From assembly GCA_026122225.1 (NCBI GenBank), contig JANEZZ010001863.1:62001-126000 (forward strand): 64,000 nt of DNA, read 5' to 3'. The notes under the pieces were generated by a model. That model had not been told where the DNA came from and did not search any database. It saw nothing but the letters and a program-made list of their open reading frames with translations. The translations under genes and the position numbers were made by a program. Below, in pieces: positions 9,153 through 19,115 of the stretch. Within the stretch, counting starts at the first letter, position 1; each line of letters begins with the position of its first letter. This stretch comes from Heloderma charlesbogerti. Its lineage: Eukaryota > Chordata > Lepidosauria > Squamata > Helodermatidae.

Positions 9153-10327
9153 AGGCGACCTGGGCAGCCCGCCCTGTTCCGCCCGGCCCCTGTCCTCCGA
9201 CAAAGATGTTCGCTGGCTGGGGCTGGAGCCGGGGCTGCGAAGAAGTGGGTTTTCCGGCTGCGGCTCCCCGGAGAGGGCCGTGGCCCGTCGAGATTAACAC
9301 TGGAGCTTCGGAGGCCCGCCTTTCGGGAGGGCTGGAATGGGGAGGGAAGGAGACGGGCTCGGAGGCGCCTCCCCGCGAAGAGAGCCGGGGGCCGAGGAGG
9401 AGGCGGAATGGCAACGCGTGAAGCGCTCGCGCGTCGCGTCAGCCTCTCGGCTTGGGCTCGGCCAGGAGGCGCGAGCCGCCCAGTTCCGACGAGCAAACTC
9501 CGCGCTGAGCTCGCGCGCTCCCGCCTCGCGCACAGGGCAAGCCCGGCAGGGCAGGGCCGGGCCGGGAGGCTCCGCCTCTCCCGGCCTGGGCTGGTCACAT
9601 CCCTCAGGTGTTTCCCTGGCTTAACAACCACTTCTCTCTCTGCCTCTCTCTCTCTCCTCAGGACTGGAAGCTCCTCTTAAGCACAGAGAAGCGAGGAAGC
9701 GAGGAAGGGAGGGAGGGAAGAGGAAGGCTCGGCGGGGCGCGTTCTTAATCTTCTCTCTTGCTGAACTGGAGCCCGTGGCCCGTGTGTGGGTTGGCGGTTG
9801 GCGGCCCGGGCGAGCTTCACGCGCTGAAGGCGGTGTCGTCTTGGCTGCGGCTCCTTCCTGGACTGGAGAGCAGAGCGGGAGCGAGAGGTGCGGGGGGGGG
9901 GGAACCCGACGCCGCGTGGGAGCCGCGAAGCGTTTGGGTCGCTCATGTGCCGCCAGAAGCGCGGGGGGGCCGCTCGGCCGGAGACGCGGGGCTCCGCGGG
10001 GCTGCCGTGCCCCTCTCTCGCTGCGCCTCGCTTTCCCGTTGCGTTTCCATGATCCCCCCGGCTCTCCGAGGAGCCGGCGTGAAGTGAAGCCGCCGCAGCC
10101 GCCCCGCTTGCGTCCTCCGTCCCCTGGGAAGGGAAGGAAGAAAGGCGCTTGGATCCGGATTGGGGCACTCGACAGCATGGCCCGGAGCCCCGGGGCCACC
10201 GGTTGCCCTGTCGCCTGAAGACAGCTGGGCTCCAAGCCACCGCAGAGCCGGCCGGACGCAACAACTTTGGCTTCCCGGTCCCTGAGGGAGGAGGCGCCCC
10301 TCTTCTTGCCCGGCTGGGGCGCCCGCT

Positions 10328-10687
10328 ATGTCCGGCGCCATGAAGTTCAACGGGTACATGAAGGTGCGCGTTGGTGAAGCGGTGGGGCTCCAGCCCACCC
10401 GCTGGTCGCTCCGGCACTCGCTCTTCAAGAAAGGCCACCAGCTGCTGGACCCCTACATCACAGTGAGCGTGGACCAGGTGCGCGTGGGCCAGACCAGCAC
10501 CAAGCAGAAGACCAACAAGCCCACGTACAACGAGGAGTTCTCCACTGTTGTCACCAATGGGTGCCAAGTGGAGTTGGCCGTCTTCCACGGCACCCCCATC
10601 GGCTACGATGACTTCGTGGCCAACTGCACCGTGCGCTTCCACGACCTGCTCCACGGCCCTGGGTCCTCCGACAGCTTCGAAGGCTGG
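10328..10687 (+). CDS. PRKCH: Protein kinase C eta, coding exon 1 (N-terminal C2 domain)
   Basis: The exon encodes 120 residues starting MSGAMKFNGYMKVRVGEAVG, with LQPTRWSLRHSLFKKGHQ, DPYITVSVDQVRVGQTSTKQ and KTNKPTYNEEF. This is the calcium-independent C2 domain of the novel PKC isoform eta, a diacylglycerol-activated serine/threonine kinase abundant in epithelia. The eta identity rests on the MKFNGY and LQPTRWSLRHSLFKKG blocks; PKC epsilon is the nearest alternative. The ATG at 10328 is preceded in frame by a TGA at 10283-10285; a second in-frame ATG (10340) would begin MKFNGY and could also be used. The exon ends in phase 0 after EGW, at GTGAGT. The frame is intact. The rest of the protein (C1A, C1B, kinase domain) is not in this window. 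Confidence 0.95.
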
Positions 10688-10693
10688 GTGAGT
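10688..10693 (+). other. PRKCH: Splice donor of PRKCH exon 1
   Basis: TGG|GTGAGT. Reading through gives VSS and a stop, so splicing is required. The phase-0 junction matches the GTG codon opening exon 2. Confidence 0.9.
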
Positions 10694-10862
10694 AGCTGAG
10701 ACCTCTCCTGTGGAACTCGCACCTGTGCCGGTGGGTAATGTGCACACGCGCATGCATGCGCGAATGCCGGCAATGGGCATCGAATGGTTTGGGCATTGGA
10801 TCGTGGTTTTTCATCAGAGCGCCTCGAGGAGGTTTGATGCTGACATCTGGGGAAATTAAAAA

Positions 10863-11035
10863 TAAAATGAAAGAATGACGTTGTTGGACCCAACGAAAGG
10901 TACATCTAACCCAGCCAGCTGTATCCATCCGTGGCCAGCCAGATGTCTTGGGGAAGCTCAAGTGTGGTGCAAAGGTGATGGCCGGCCACTGTTTGTCCTA
11001 CAGCTTGTGCTGTTTGGAGGCACCTTGCCTTAACT
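10863..11035 (-). mobile_element. CR1-like LINE fragment, worn
   Basis: GTTGGACCCAACGAAAGGTA, CATCTAACCCAGCCAGCTGT and GGCCAGCCAGATGTC resemble the reverse complement of the CR1-like 3' UTR better preserved at 25457-25745. Confidence 0.4.
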
Positions 11036-11149
11036 ATAAGGCCTGGGAGGCCATGCCCACCAGGAATGTGTCTGCCCCCCCCCCACCATCTAAGCTAATG
11101 GCTTTTTTCCTCTTCTCTCCCCCTCTCCCTTTCCTTGAGTGTGGTGTCT

Positions 11150-11275
11150 TTTTTTTTACTGAACACTTGTGGGTAGGGACTACCTTATTTTACTGATTGT
11201 AAACCACTCTGAGAGATTTTCTGGCTGAGAAGCGGGTGATTTACTTTAAATAAAGTACATTATTTATTTAAGTAA
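11150..11275 (+). mobile_element. L2-type 3' tail fragment
   Basis: TGTAAACCACTCTGAGAGAT and TGGCTGAGAAGCGGGTGATT followed by AAATAAAG is a common LINE/SINE tail form. Confidence 0.5.
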
Positions 11276-11354
11276 AGTCAATATACCGCCACACAGGGAG
11301 ATTTACTTTACTGTCACAAGATATCACCACATCTTGTGGTGCTAAATTCCAGAA

Positions 11355-11462
11355 GTCAGCCTTCTCCAACCTGCTGCCCTCCAGATGTTTTGAACTACAA
11401 ATCCTAGCTTTCTGGACCTTTGGCCATGCAGGCTGGGGCTGATAGGAATGGAAGTCCAAAAA
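11355..11462. mobile_element. FB-A, degenerate copy
   Basis: CCTTCTCCAACCTGCTGCCC, TCCAGATGTTTTGAACTACA on the left; GGCTGATAGGAATGGAAGTC on the right. Confidence 0.6.
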
Positions 11463-12334
11463 GTTAATTCTGCCACAAATTAATTCTGTGTTGTGAGGAA
11501 TACTTTGTTGGATCCCGGACCCTACTTTACTGTACCAGTTTCAAAGGGGGACCTTTTGTCTTTACCCACAGCATCTGGTATTCAACATTTTTAACTACCC
11601 TAGGTGGGGCTGATGCCCCAAATACCAAAAAGTATTTTTCTTCCCCAGTATTTATTTCTTCAGAGCCAGGAGCTTAAGGTTGTGCAGTTTGAGCTGAAAA
11701 GCTGCATCTGCCATGAAGCAAACTAAAATAGATATACCTCATGGCTTCTAAGCAGAATTTACAGCTTCCTCCTCCTTTTAAATAAAAACAACTAAAGTTG
11801 CTCAAGCCTTTTGGAATTGTTAACTTGCCCTCTGTGCAGTGAAGAATGAGCTAATTAGGTTTTTTGTGGTGGGGGGCTGATGAAGACTCCTGTGCAGTTC
11901 AGAAGCTTGGGATATTTGTGAGGCAGGGTGGCATTTTTTAAACCGCTATCTTGACCTGTCTAATAAGAAGGTTTGGGAGTGTGTTTGTAGCTTGCAGTAA
12001 TCGACACATGGACAAGAAATGCTGGAGTAAGATGCATGCCTATTGATTCTTCCCAGTAGGAGATGTAGAAAAGAGGCTGGAAATTTCCCAGGAGGAATCA
12101 TAGCAACTGAAACCTTGTAGTTTCAAATGTGTTGGCCAGAGGGAACAGAAGAAATGGTGCTGATAATCTCTGTTGAGCAGGGAGCCGAGCTGCAAAGGCA
12201 GAGAAGATCCCTCCTGTATCTTTTAACTGTTGCATAGAAAAGGGGATGGAGCAGGTGCAGTTTGTCATGCAGAGGTGCACCACGATGCACCTGTGGAAAG
12301 TTGTCCTACAAAAGCATTAAAGGTACGGAATCCC
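11463..12334. other. Intron 1 sequence without recognised repeats
   Basis: No coding potential or repeat family seen. One of the longer apparently unique tracts near the promoter, so a reasonable place for intronic regulatory elements (inference). Confidence 0.4.
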
Positions 12335-12408
12335 TCTCCTGGTCCAGCCTGCTGGGAATTATGGGACTTGCTGTCCCACACATCTCCAGGCTGGGGAAGG
12401 CTGATCTG
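12335..12408. mobile_element. FB-A half copy
   Basis: CCTGCTGGGAATTATGGGAC, CACACATCTCCAGGCTGGGG and AAGGCTGATCTG. Confidence 0.5.
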
Positions 12409-12540
12409 ATTGCTAGAATGTTGAATGTGTGAAGCTGACACACACACTGAAACATGGGATGGGCAGCCTGTGGCATTTGCTTGCAGAGAGCTTTTGAAAC
12501 TGGGCCAGACAGTTCAGACCTGAGCCTACTCAGTGGGATG

Positions 12541-12580
12541 GAGAGGGTGAGAGGGAAAGAGAAAGAGAGAGAGAAAGAAG

Positions 12581-12631
<51 letters not shown>

Positions 12632-12632
12632 G
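12541..12632. repeat. (GA)n microsatellite with a GT core
   Basis: Purine repeat GAGAGA flanking GTGTGTGTGTGTG at about 12581-12594. Confidence 0.9.
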
Positions 12633-12639
12633 GTGTCTC

Positions 12640-13394
12640 CAACCACTTCTGGCTTTCCACTGGCATGTTGCCCCTGACAGATTGCCCCTGAGGGAATATG
12701 GCCCTTGACAGAAAAAATGTCCCCCATCCTTGCATTAAAGGAAGAAGTTCCCTGTTACCCCATCACAACCAGACTGGAAGGGATTTGTTTCTGCCATTCA
12801 AATCGGGTTCATTCTAAATGTACACCCTACCCGTGTTTAATTTATTGATGAGTCTTTCCCCTTCAACCCCACTCTCCCATGGTAACTTCAAGGCTACCTT
12901 CTTCATTTTTGCATCCTGTTCCTACATAACATCCAGTTCCACTGGCCACAGAACCCTTTCTCATTTGGGAGCACTTTATGAATTGCTGAGAGACCGTGTT
13001 GTATGGCTGTCTCATACTTCTTTGCAGTTTCATTTATTACATTTTATATCCCCCCTGTCTTCTGTGGAAGTCAAGATGGTGTCGCATGCTCCCCGCTGAT
13101 GCCCTTAATGACAGCTGAACCCTCCATGAAGGGATCTGAGAATGCCCTGAGGGCGCAAAGCCCACACAGCCCCCACTCCCCCAATGGCTGTGGCCCTGTT
13201 TGTCCACCATTTTTATATGCTCTTGGAGGAACACCTTGATAATCAGATGAGTAACTTCAGCATTCCTCCCAGAACATAGCTTGAACCACACTGCCTTTCA
13301 CCCAGTTCAGATGTAATGGTTTGCCCATTCCGAATGGGTCTCCAGATTCACATGCTCTGTCCCTCCCACTGTATGTGACCTCTAGGCCCATTCA
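12640..13394. other. Intron 1 sequence, mostly unassigned
   Basis: Nothing coding. Around 13024-13070 CATTTATTACATTTTATATC looks like the reverse of an L2/SINE tail. Confidence 0.35.
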
Positions 13395-13715
13395 CAATGC
13401 CCAGTTCTTCTCCCACCTGGGCCATACAGTGTGACTACATCCAGCACATATGGAATTCACTTCCTCAAGATGTAGTGATGGACAGCAGTTCGGATGGCTT
13501 TGAGAGGAGAAGGCTATCAATGGCTACTAGTCTTGATGACTGTATGCGACCTCCAGTATCAGAGGCAGTCGGCCTCTGTATGCCAGTGGCTGGGGAACAT
13601 GCGAAGGAGCGTGCTGCTGCACTCATGGGTTTCCAATGGGCTATTGTATGAACAGAATGCTGGACAAGATAGACCCTTGGTCTGATCCAGCACGGCTGTT
13701 CTTCTGTTCTTATCT
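13395..13715 (+). mobile_element. CR1-like LINE 3' end
   Basis: TGGAATTCACTTCCTCAAGA, GGCTATCAATGGCTACTAGT, CAGTGGCTGGGGAACATG, GACCCTTGGTCTGATCCAGC and a terminal TTCTTCTGTTCTTA. The same 3' end recurs at 16220, 30143 and 45822 (+) and at 25457, 30050 and 48850 (-). The CR1 relation is inferred from layout similar to other sauropsid CR1 3' UTRs. Confidence 0.75.
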
Positions 13716-13818
13716 AGGAGTGGTGAGCAAGGTATTCTCTTCAGGAGCTGGTACAGAGTGCTTTTCCAACCAGTTTAATATGCATTTTCCTTACATATTT
13801 TGAACATTTTAGGGCACA

Positions 13819-14030
13819 ATTTTATTTATTTATTTATTTATTTATTTTTATCCCACCTTTTCCCTAATACTGGGACTCAAGGCGGCCTTACAACGTTAAA
13901 ACGGCTACAATTAAAACCTATAAATAGAAATATAAATACAACTGTACAAAAGTTAAAAATATAATTAAATCATCAATATTAAAATTGTAAAAATATTAAA
14001 ACATTAAAAGACAACCAGAACAACAAAAAT
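13819..14030 (-). mobile_element. L2 LINE 3' UTR
   Basis: Starts with (TTTA)n at 13821-13848, then ATCCCACCTTTTCCCTAATA, ACTCAAGGCGGCCTTACAAC, an A-rich stretch. Confidence 0.6.
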
Positions 14031-14044
14031 TGTATCCATACATC

Positions 14045-14152
14045 ATGATCCTATGCATGTGTAGATAGAAAGAAGTCCTACAACTCCCAGCATTGCCCAG
14101 CCAGCATTGCTGTCGGACTTTTTTCTGTCTAAACATGCATAGGATTGCACCC
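14045..14152. mobile_element. FB-B copy, partly worn
   Basis: Left ATCCTATGCATGTGTAGA; right GTCTAAACATGCATAGGATT then GCACCC and TTA. Inner CCTACAACTCCCAGCATTGC. Confidence 0.75.
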
Positions 14153-14159
14153 TTAATGG

Positions 14160-14270
14160 ACAAACTTCTGTACTTTTTATGTAGTATCTTAACTTTTCAT
14201 TTTGTAAACTACTTAGCGATTTATTTATTTTTATATATGGGAAGCAGTAGATGATTAACTATTAATATAC
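14160..14270 (+). mobile_element. L2-type tail fragment
   Basis: TTTTGTAAACTACTTAGCGA and ATATATGGGAAGCAGTAGAT, as in the tail at 5322-5372. Confidence 0.4.
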
Positions 14271-14284
14271 TGGGCGTGCATTCT

Positions 14285-14402
14285 GTCATGAGGGTGCTGC
14301 TGCACTCATGTTCTGCTTGTGGGTTTCCTGTGGGCAGCTGGTTGGCCACTGTGTGCAACAGAACGCTAGATTAGATAGACCTTGGTCCGATGAACTATGG
14401 CT
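14285..14402 (+). mobile_element. CR1-like 3' end fragment
   Basis: GAGGGTGCTGCTGCACTCAT, GGGCAGCTGGTTGGCCACTG and AGACCTTGGTCCGATGAAC. Confidence 0.7.
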
Positions 14403-15258
14403 CTCTTTTCTGCACCTAGGAAAAAGAAACCAAATGCACAGTTACAAGATGGGGGATACGTGGCTCAACAACACTACAAGCGAGAAGGGTCTTGGAATTG
14501 TTGTCGATCACAAGCTGAATATGAGCCAACAATGTGATGTGGCTGCAAAAAAGGCCAATGCTCTTTTGGGCTGCATTCATAGAAGCATAGCTTCCAAATC
14601 CCGGGAAGTACTAGTTCCCCTCTACTCAGCACTGGTTAGGCCTCATCTGGAGTACTGTGTCCAGTTCTGGGCAATGCACTTGAAGAAGGATGCAGACAAG
14701 CTGAAGAGCATTCAGAGGAGGGCAGCAAGGATGATCAGGGGATTGGAAACAAAGCCCTATGAGGAGAGACTGAAAGAACTGGGCATGTTTAGACATGAGA
14801 AAAGAAGACTGAGGGGAGATATGATAGGGGTCTTCAAGTACTTGAAGACCACTATCATATTAGATGGACTTGATGGCCTTGTAGGCCCCTTCCAACCCTA
14901 GTATTCTATGATGCTATACTATTCTATGATACTTGAAAGACTGTCACAGAGAGGAAGGCCAGGATCTCTTCTTGATCATCCCAGAGTGCAGGACACAGAA
15001 TAATGGGCTCAAGTTACAGGAAGCCAGATTCCGGCTGAACATCAGGAAAAACGTCCTGACTGTTAGGGCAATACAACAATGGAACCAATGACCCAGGGAG
15101 GTAGTGCACTCTCCCACGCTGGAGGCATTCAAGATGAGGCTGGACAGCCACCTGTCAGGGATGCTCTGACTTGGATTCCTGCCTTGAGCAGGGGGTTGGA
15201 CTCGATGGTCTTGTAGGCCCCTTCCAACCCTACTATTTTATGATTCTTATGTTCTTAA
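14403..15258 (+). mobile_element. CR1 LINE 3' part, interrupted
   Basis: The + frame to about 14850 encodes the C-terminal part of CR1 reverse transcriptase: EKGLGIVVDHKLNMSQQCDV, AAKKANALLGCIHRSIASKS, LYSALVRPHLEYCVQFW, MIRGLETKPYEERLKELGMF. After the insertion at 14851-14937 it resumes with coding for the GLKLQEARFRLNIRK-type tail and the CR1 3' UTR, ending GGGGGTTGGACTCGATGGTC and the TATTTTATGATTCTTATG tail. It is 5' truncated before the catalytic YADD/FADD motif. Confidence 0.9.
14851..14937 (+). mobile_element. Short CR1 3' end nested in a CR1
   Basis: GATGGACTTGATGGCCTTGT, CCCTTCCAACCCTAGTATTC and a TATGATGCTATACTATTCTA tail interrupt the host CR1. The host string TACTTGAA occurs on both sides (before 14851 and from 14931), fitting a short target duplication. 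Confidence 0.8.
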
Positions 15259-15289
15259 GTTCATCCTGGGTAGAATTGCTTGATAAAAG

Positions 15290-15620
15290 ACCTGTTTCAC
15301 AGGCTGCACCCTTCACACTCCATTATTCAATGCATTTTTATGTATTTCATTGCTGTAAGCCTTGGGAGGGCTTCTGCTCTGAAAGGCGGTCAAGAAATAA
15401 ATCCCGGCGCCTGGCCACCATCTGAGGCGAAGCCAGTGGCAACCAGAGAGAGGCCCTTCTTGTGGTGGTGTTGCAGTTATGGAACGTTTTCTCCAGAGAG
15501 GTCCATCTAGGCCCTGGTGCCTACCTAATTGTTCTTTCAGCACTTGCTGAAGACCATCTTATTTTCCAAAGCCTTTCTGATACAACTGTAAGCCTGTTGT
15601 CATAAGGGTTTTATGATTTT
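15290..15620 (+). mobile_element. L2 LINE 3' part
   Basis: GAGAGAGGCCCTTCTTGTGG, TTGCAGTTATGGAACGTTTT and CTGAAGACCATCTTATTTTC encode the worn C-terminal L2 tail; upstream GAAAGGCGGTCAAGAAATAAA looks like a second L2 terminus. Confidence 0.55.
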
Positions 15621-15910
15621 ATAGCTTTTGGAATGGACAGAAGTCTGAGAACAGACTGAAGTAGTTTTAATACAGAGTGGAATGAGCAAACTGTACATTT
15701 TGCTGCTGAGATTAATGTGAGGGAGCCTCCTTCTACACTTCGAAAAGGTGTGAACGCATTGCACTGCAACTTTGCGGGGGGGCGGGGGGTTCACCCAGTG
15801 AAGCTGGTTGGTAGTGAGTTCAGGAAGTGCTCCTTCACATTAGACACAGTTAACTGATGCCATTAGATGTGATGTTTGCAAGCTTACCCAGCTTTAAAAA
15901 GAAAGGTTTA
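15621..15910. other. Unassigned intron 1 sequence
   Basis: No recognised feature. Confidence 0.35.
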
Positions 15911-16039
15911 GGGCGCAATCCTAAGCATGTTAGACAGGAAAAAGTCCAACAACTCCCATCATTCCCCAGCCAGCCCTGGCTGAGGAATGCTGGGAGTTGT
16001 TGGACTTTTTCCTGTCTAAACATGTATAGGATTGCACCC
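15911..16039. mobile_element. FB-B palindrome with TTA duplication
   Basis: GGGCGCAATCCTAAGCATG and its counterpart CATGTATAGGATTGCACCC bound mirrored arms with CCAACAACTCCCATCATTCC. TTA occurs at 15908-15910 and 16040-16042. Such 3 bp TWA duplications are typical of PIF/Harbinger elements. Confidence 0.85.
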
Positions 16040-16129
16040 TTAGACACATTACTGTAAGATAGATTTGTCAAAGGCTATTCACTGTGAAACTAAATAGAAC
16101 CACTGTGGATGTCAACAAAGGCTTGCGTC

Positions 16130-16205
16130 CAGCATTACCTAAGACCCGTTCATTTAAATGAGTATACTCTTAGTAGGACTGTCATTGGATATAACCCAAA
16201 GTTAG
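16130..16205 (+). mobile_element. MITE-P fragment, worn
   Basis: AATGAGTATACTCTTAGTAG, GACTGTCATTGGATATAACCC resembles the family seen at 45605 and 47640. Confidence 0.4.
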
Positions 16206-16219
16206 TGTGTTATTCACAT

Positions 16220-16548
16220 GGCACACAGTTAAACTATGGAATGCGATACCACAAGATGTAATGATGGTCACCAACCTAGATGGCTTTACGAGGGGATTGG
16301 ACAAATTCATGGAGGATAAAGTTATCAATGGCTACTAATCAGGATAGCTATATGCTACCTCCAGCATCAGAAGCAATATGCCTCTATATACCAGTTGCTG
16401 GGAAACATGAGTGGGAGGCTGCTGTTGTATTCATGCCCTGTTGTGGGCTTCCCACAGGCAGGTGGTTGGCCAGTATGTGAACAGAATGCTGGACTAGAGA
16501 GGCCTTTTGTCTGATCCAGCATGGCTCCGCTTCTGTTTCATCTATCCA
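16220..16548 (+). mobile_element. CR1-like LINE 3' end
   Basis: TGGAATGCGATACCACAAGA, GAGGGGATTGGACAAATTCA, TATCAATGGCTACTAATCAG and CTTTTGTCTGATCCAGCATG; the end is worn. Confidence 0.75.
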
Positions 16549-16761
16549 GGCAATGCTTTTGTTCATACTTACAGACTCTGAGCCTTTAGGGGTAAAAGAT
16601 AGGTTGTTACGGGTCCTGCAGCTTAAGAAGAGAGTGAGCCATAAATGACAGCTTTCGAACACAAACCACTTAAATGGAGAACCATTTTGCTCAGAGGCAG
16701 CGGGACAGAATAAAGGCTGATTTTGATGTAAAGTGTGGAGGAGGTAGGGTTATTTATTAAG

Positions 16762-16885
16762 TCAGCCTTCCCCAGGCGCCTTTGAGATGTGTTGGACTAC
16801 AACCCCCATCTTCCCCACCCAGCAGGACCATTCTGGCTGGGGAAGATGGGAGTTGTAGTCCAAGACCTTTGGAGGGCAAAGGCTG
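16762..16885. mobile_element. FB-A, both arms
   Basis: GATGTGTTGGACTACAACCC and GGGAGTTGTAGTCCAAGACC around GGCTGGGGAAGATGG. Confidence 0.75.
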
Positions 16886-17460
16886 CTGCAGATAGTATTT
16901 ATTGTACCCTGTTGGTTCCTCTCTACCCCCAAATCAACTTTTCCTGGGCAGATTTTTGGGAAATGATCCCATGAGTATGTGTGGGAAAGGAGCCATCTCC
17001 TGCGCATGTTTGCACAGAGAGGTTTGAGGGGAATTGGCCATGCACAAGCTGAGAGCCCAGACTTGCTTGATCAGGGATGGAGTCCGAGTCTCTAACCTTA
17101 CTTTCTCTCATGAATGTTGCCTGGCTGTTGTATCTGGCTGGTGCTAAAAAAAAAAGGCGGTGGGGTAGTTCATACGTTGGCCTGGTAGTGAGTGAGTTCT
17201 CCCACACCCCAGAAAGTCAACTAATAACAGGGGTAGGTCATTTGTTTTGCATGAAGTCCCTACCCAGCATGTTCTTTTCGGGGAGGAGGCACTGACAGTA
17301 ACCACATGGTAAAAATCGCATGAGAGGATTTGCTTTAGTTAGCTAAAACCACATGGGTGTCCTTCCTGCATCCCCACCCCCCACAAGCTGTCCAAGAGGC
17401 TTGGCACTTTTGTGATTCAGATTCCTGGTTGCATCCACGCCACTGCAGGAGCCGTTTCTG
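16886..17460. other. Unassigned intron 1 sequence
   Basis: No gene or family recognised. Confidence 0.35.
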
Positions 17461-17565
17461 GTCATGATCCCGGTGGTGCCACAGCCAGTGGGGTGGTGAA
17501 TCCGCTTCGGGTTTCAGTCAGAACCAGTCGGAACTCTGAAGGAGCTACACAAGGTGCAAAGATGT
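17461..17565. mobile_element. FB-C half copy
   Basis: CAGTGGGGTGGTGAATCCGC, GGGTTTCAGTCAGAACCAGT and AAGGAGCTACACAAGGTGCA. Confidence 0.65.
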
Positions 17566-17789
17566 AGGCTGGTCTCAGGCACTGCCAAAAAGAGGGCATA
17601 GATTGGCATGACATCTGCATATGCTAAGTTAGAAGTATAGATGTCAATTTAGAAATAATTGATAGTACCTAAATAGCAATGCAATCCATACGACCTGCTG
17701 CTCAGTCTGCTGGCCAGATGCTAACTGTGGATGGGCAACTTCAGGGCCTCCCTCCCTCCCTCTCCCTTCCTCTCTCCCTCCTTATGGGT

Positions 17790-17935
17790 CTTTCTCTTCA
17801 AACAGACTTCGGACTGGACAGCTCTACAAAGAGAGAACATTTTCAAACAGAGGCCTGTCCTTTGACAGGGCTTCAAATAAAGGACTGTCCTTGTAAACTA
17901 GGGCACATGACCATTAAGCCTGCCCGGTCCCTCCC
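17790..17935. mobile_element. hAT-H-like repeat
   Basis: AGGCCTGTCCTTTGACAGGG, CTTCAAATAAAGGACTGTCC and AGGGCACATGACCATT match the family at 25770, 31700 and 59795. Confidence 0.5.
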
Positions 17936-18517
17936 CATAGGTGTTCTTGGCATAACCAGCCTCACAGGGTTACTGTGAGGATAAAATGCGATGCCAAATT
18001 TTAACCCATTTGACAAGGATTAGAAAAACTGAGTGTTGATAAATGGTGTTCTCTTTTGGATAAGGGTTTTTATAGCTGGCCTGCGGGCTGGATGGGAACA
18101 AATTTCTTGCTGAGTTGTTTCTGGATAGATATGTGTGGGGCTTGTGGTCTCCCTGCACCCTCTTCACCAGCACTGTCGCTCCATCACTGGAGAAGAGTCT
18201 GTGGTTTACTGTGACATTTGAAGTTTCATCATGAGCAATCTTGTCATCTTCTGATGGCTGTCTGTACAGGGGGTATTAGACAAAATCAAACAAGCTAGCA
18301 GCCTCTTGGCTTACCTCAGAGCCTTTCCGTCCATTATGTAACATGTTTGGGAATGGGTGGGGCTTCTTTGAATGTATTTGTTCCAGCTTGACAAATAGGG
18401 TTGCCCACACATGACCCATGGAGAGAGCCACATTCCACAGAGAGCTATATGTTCGGGTTATGCACGCAAGTCAGAGGTTAGGAGAGGCCTAATGCCATAT
18501 TGTATTGTCCAGGGGTG
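17936..18517. other. Mostly unassigned intron 1 sequence
   Basis: CCTCACAGGGTTACTGTGAG (17960-17979) is a CORE-SINE-like scrap; the rest is not recognised. Confidence 0.35.
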
Positions 18518-18656
18518 AACAACTAGAGCAGGAGTGGCCCTCCAGATCTTTTGGCCTGTAACTTCCATCAGCCCTAGCCAGCATAGCCAATGGTGAAGGA
18601 GGATGGGAGTTGTAGGCCAAAACATCTGGAGGGCTACAAGTGACCTACTCCTGCTA
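18518..18656. mobile_element. FB-A, both arms
   Basis: GCCCTCCAGATCTTTTGGCC left; GATGGGAGTTGTAGGCCAAA, ACATCTGGAGGGC right. The centre carries CAGCATAGCCAATGG. Confidence 0.7.
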
Positions 18657-19034
18657 TAGTCTTGCAGTTGAGTTCAGCAGTATTGTTTCTGATAGTCTTT
18701 CCAATATTTTTATTCTGCCAATTTTGTGGTAGTGTAACCCTTACCCCTCTGCCCTTGGGCCCAAAATTCCCCTTCACGTGGAAAAGTCCTACGCATTTGC
18801 ATTGGCAGATGTGTAGGTTTCCTTCACACAACTGCAGAATATGTGGCTGGTGTGGCACTTGCATGTGTTGGAAATACAGCTGGCTGGTATGACACTGTGA
18901 TCCCCTCGGGTGTGCTTTCATTGTGTAAGGAGGCTCATGTGAATGCCCTAAGAAGACAGTTAATTGGGAACACGTGAAGGTCTTTGCACCAGAAACAAAT
19001 CATTCAGTTGGGATTTGTGGAAATGTTTGTGTGT
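18657..19034. other. Unassigned intron 1 sequence
   Basis: No recognised feature. Confidence 0.35.
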
Positions 19035-19115
19035 GTACATGTCCATTCATTCATTACATTTCTATTCCACCCCATAGCCAAAGCATTCTGGGTGGTATAA
19101 AAGTGTAATGTTTTC
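19035..19115 (-). mobile_element. LINE/SINE tail fragment
   Basis: CATTCATTCATTACATTTCT, ATTCCACCCCATAGCCAAAG and CATTCTGGGTGG; the same tail is at 52581 and, in + orientation, 21361 and 51412. Confidence 0.5.

Larger units (their letters stand above)
9130..10700 (+). promoter_or_regulatory. PRKCH: CpG island and probable PRKCH promoter
   Basis: Base composition rises sharply to GC-rich with dense CpG from about 9130 and falls after exon 1. GC-box-like strings occur (GGGCCGGGCCGGGAGG near 9557, GAGGCGGAATGG near 9391), as does a pyrimidine run at 9632-9658. No clear TATA box precedes exon 1, which fits a dispersed CpG promoter. A homopolymer run of G lies at about 9892-9901. The transcription start cannot be fixed from sequence alone. 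Long frames on both strands here reflect absence of stops in GC-rich DNA. Confidence 0.8.

Noticed and set aside
9062..10218. Several other Ala/Arg/Pro-rich frames on both strands of the CpG island
   Set aside because: Same composition effect; mutually overlapping and without homology signal.
10149..10343. Possible upstream frame overlapping the PRKCH start
   Set aside because: Its first codon is TTG, not ATG, and no good context is visible.
9677..10780. 367-codon open frame on the - strand across the CpG island
   Set aside because: It lies antisense to PRKCH exon 1 and the promoter. GC-rich DNA has few stops, the protein is low-complexity Pro/Arg/Ala, and no domain is visible.
12454..12735. 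Frames of repeated Glu-Arg or Leu-Ser in the GA repeat
   Set aside because: Translation of a microsatellite.
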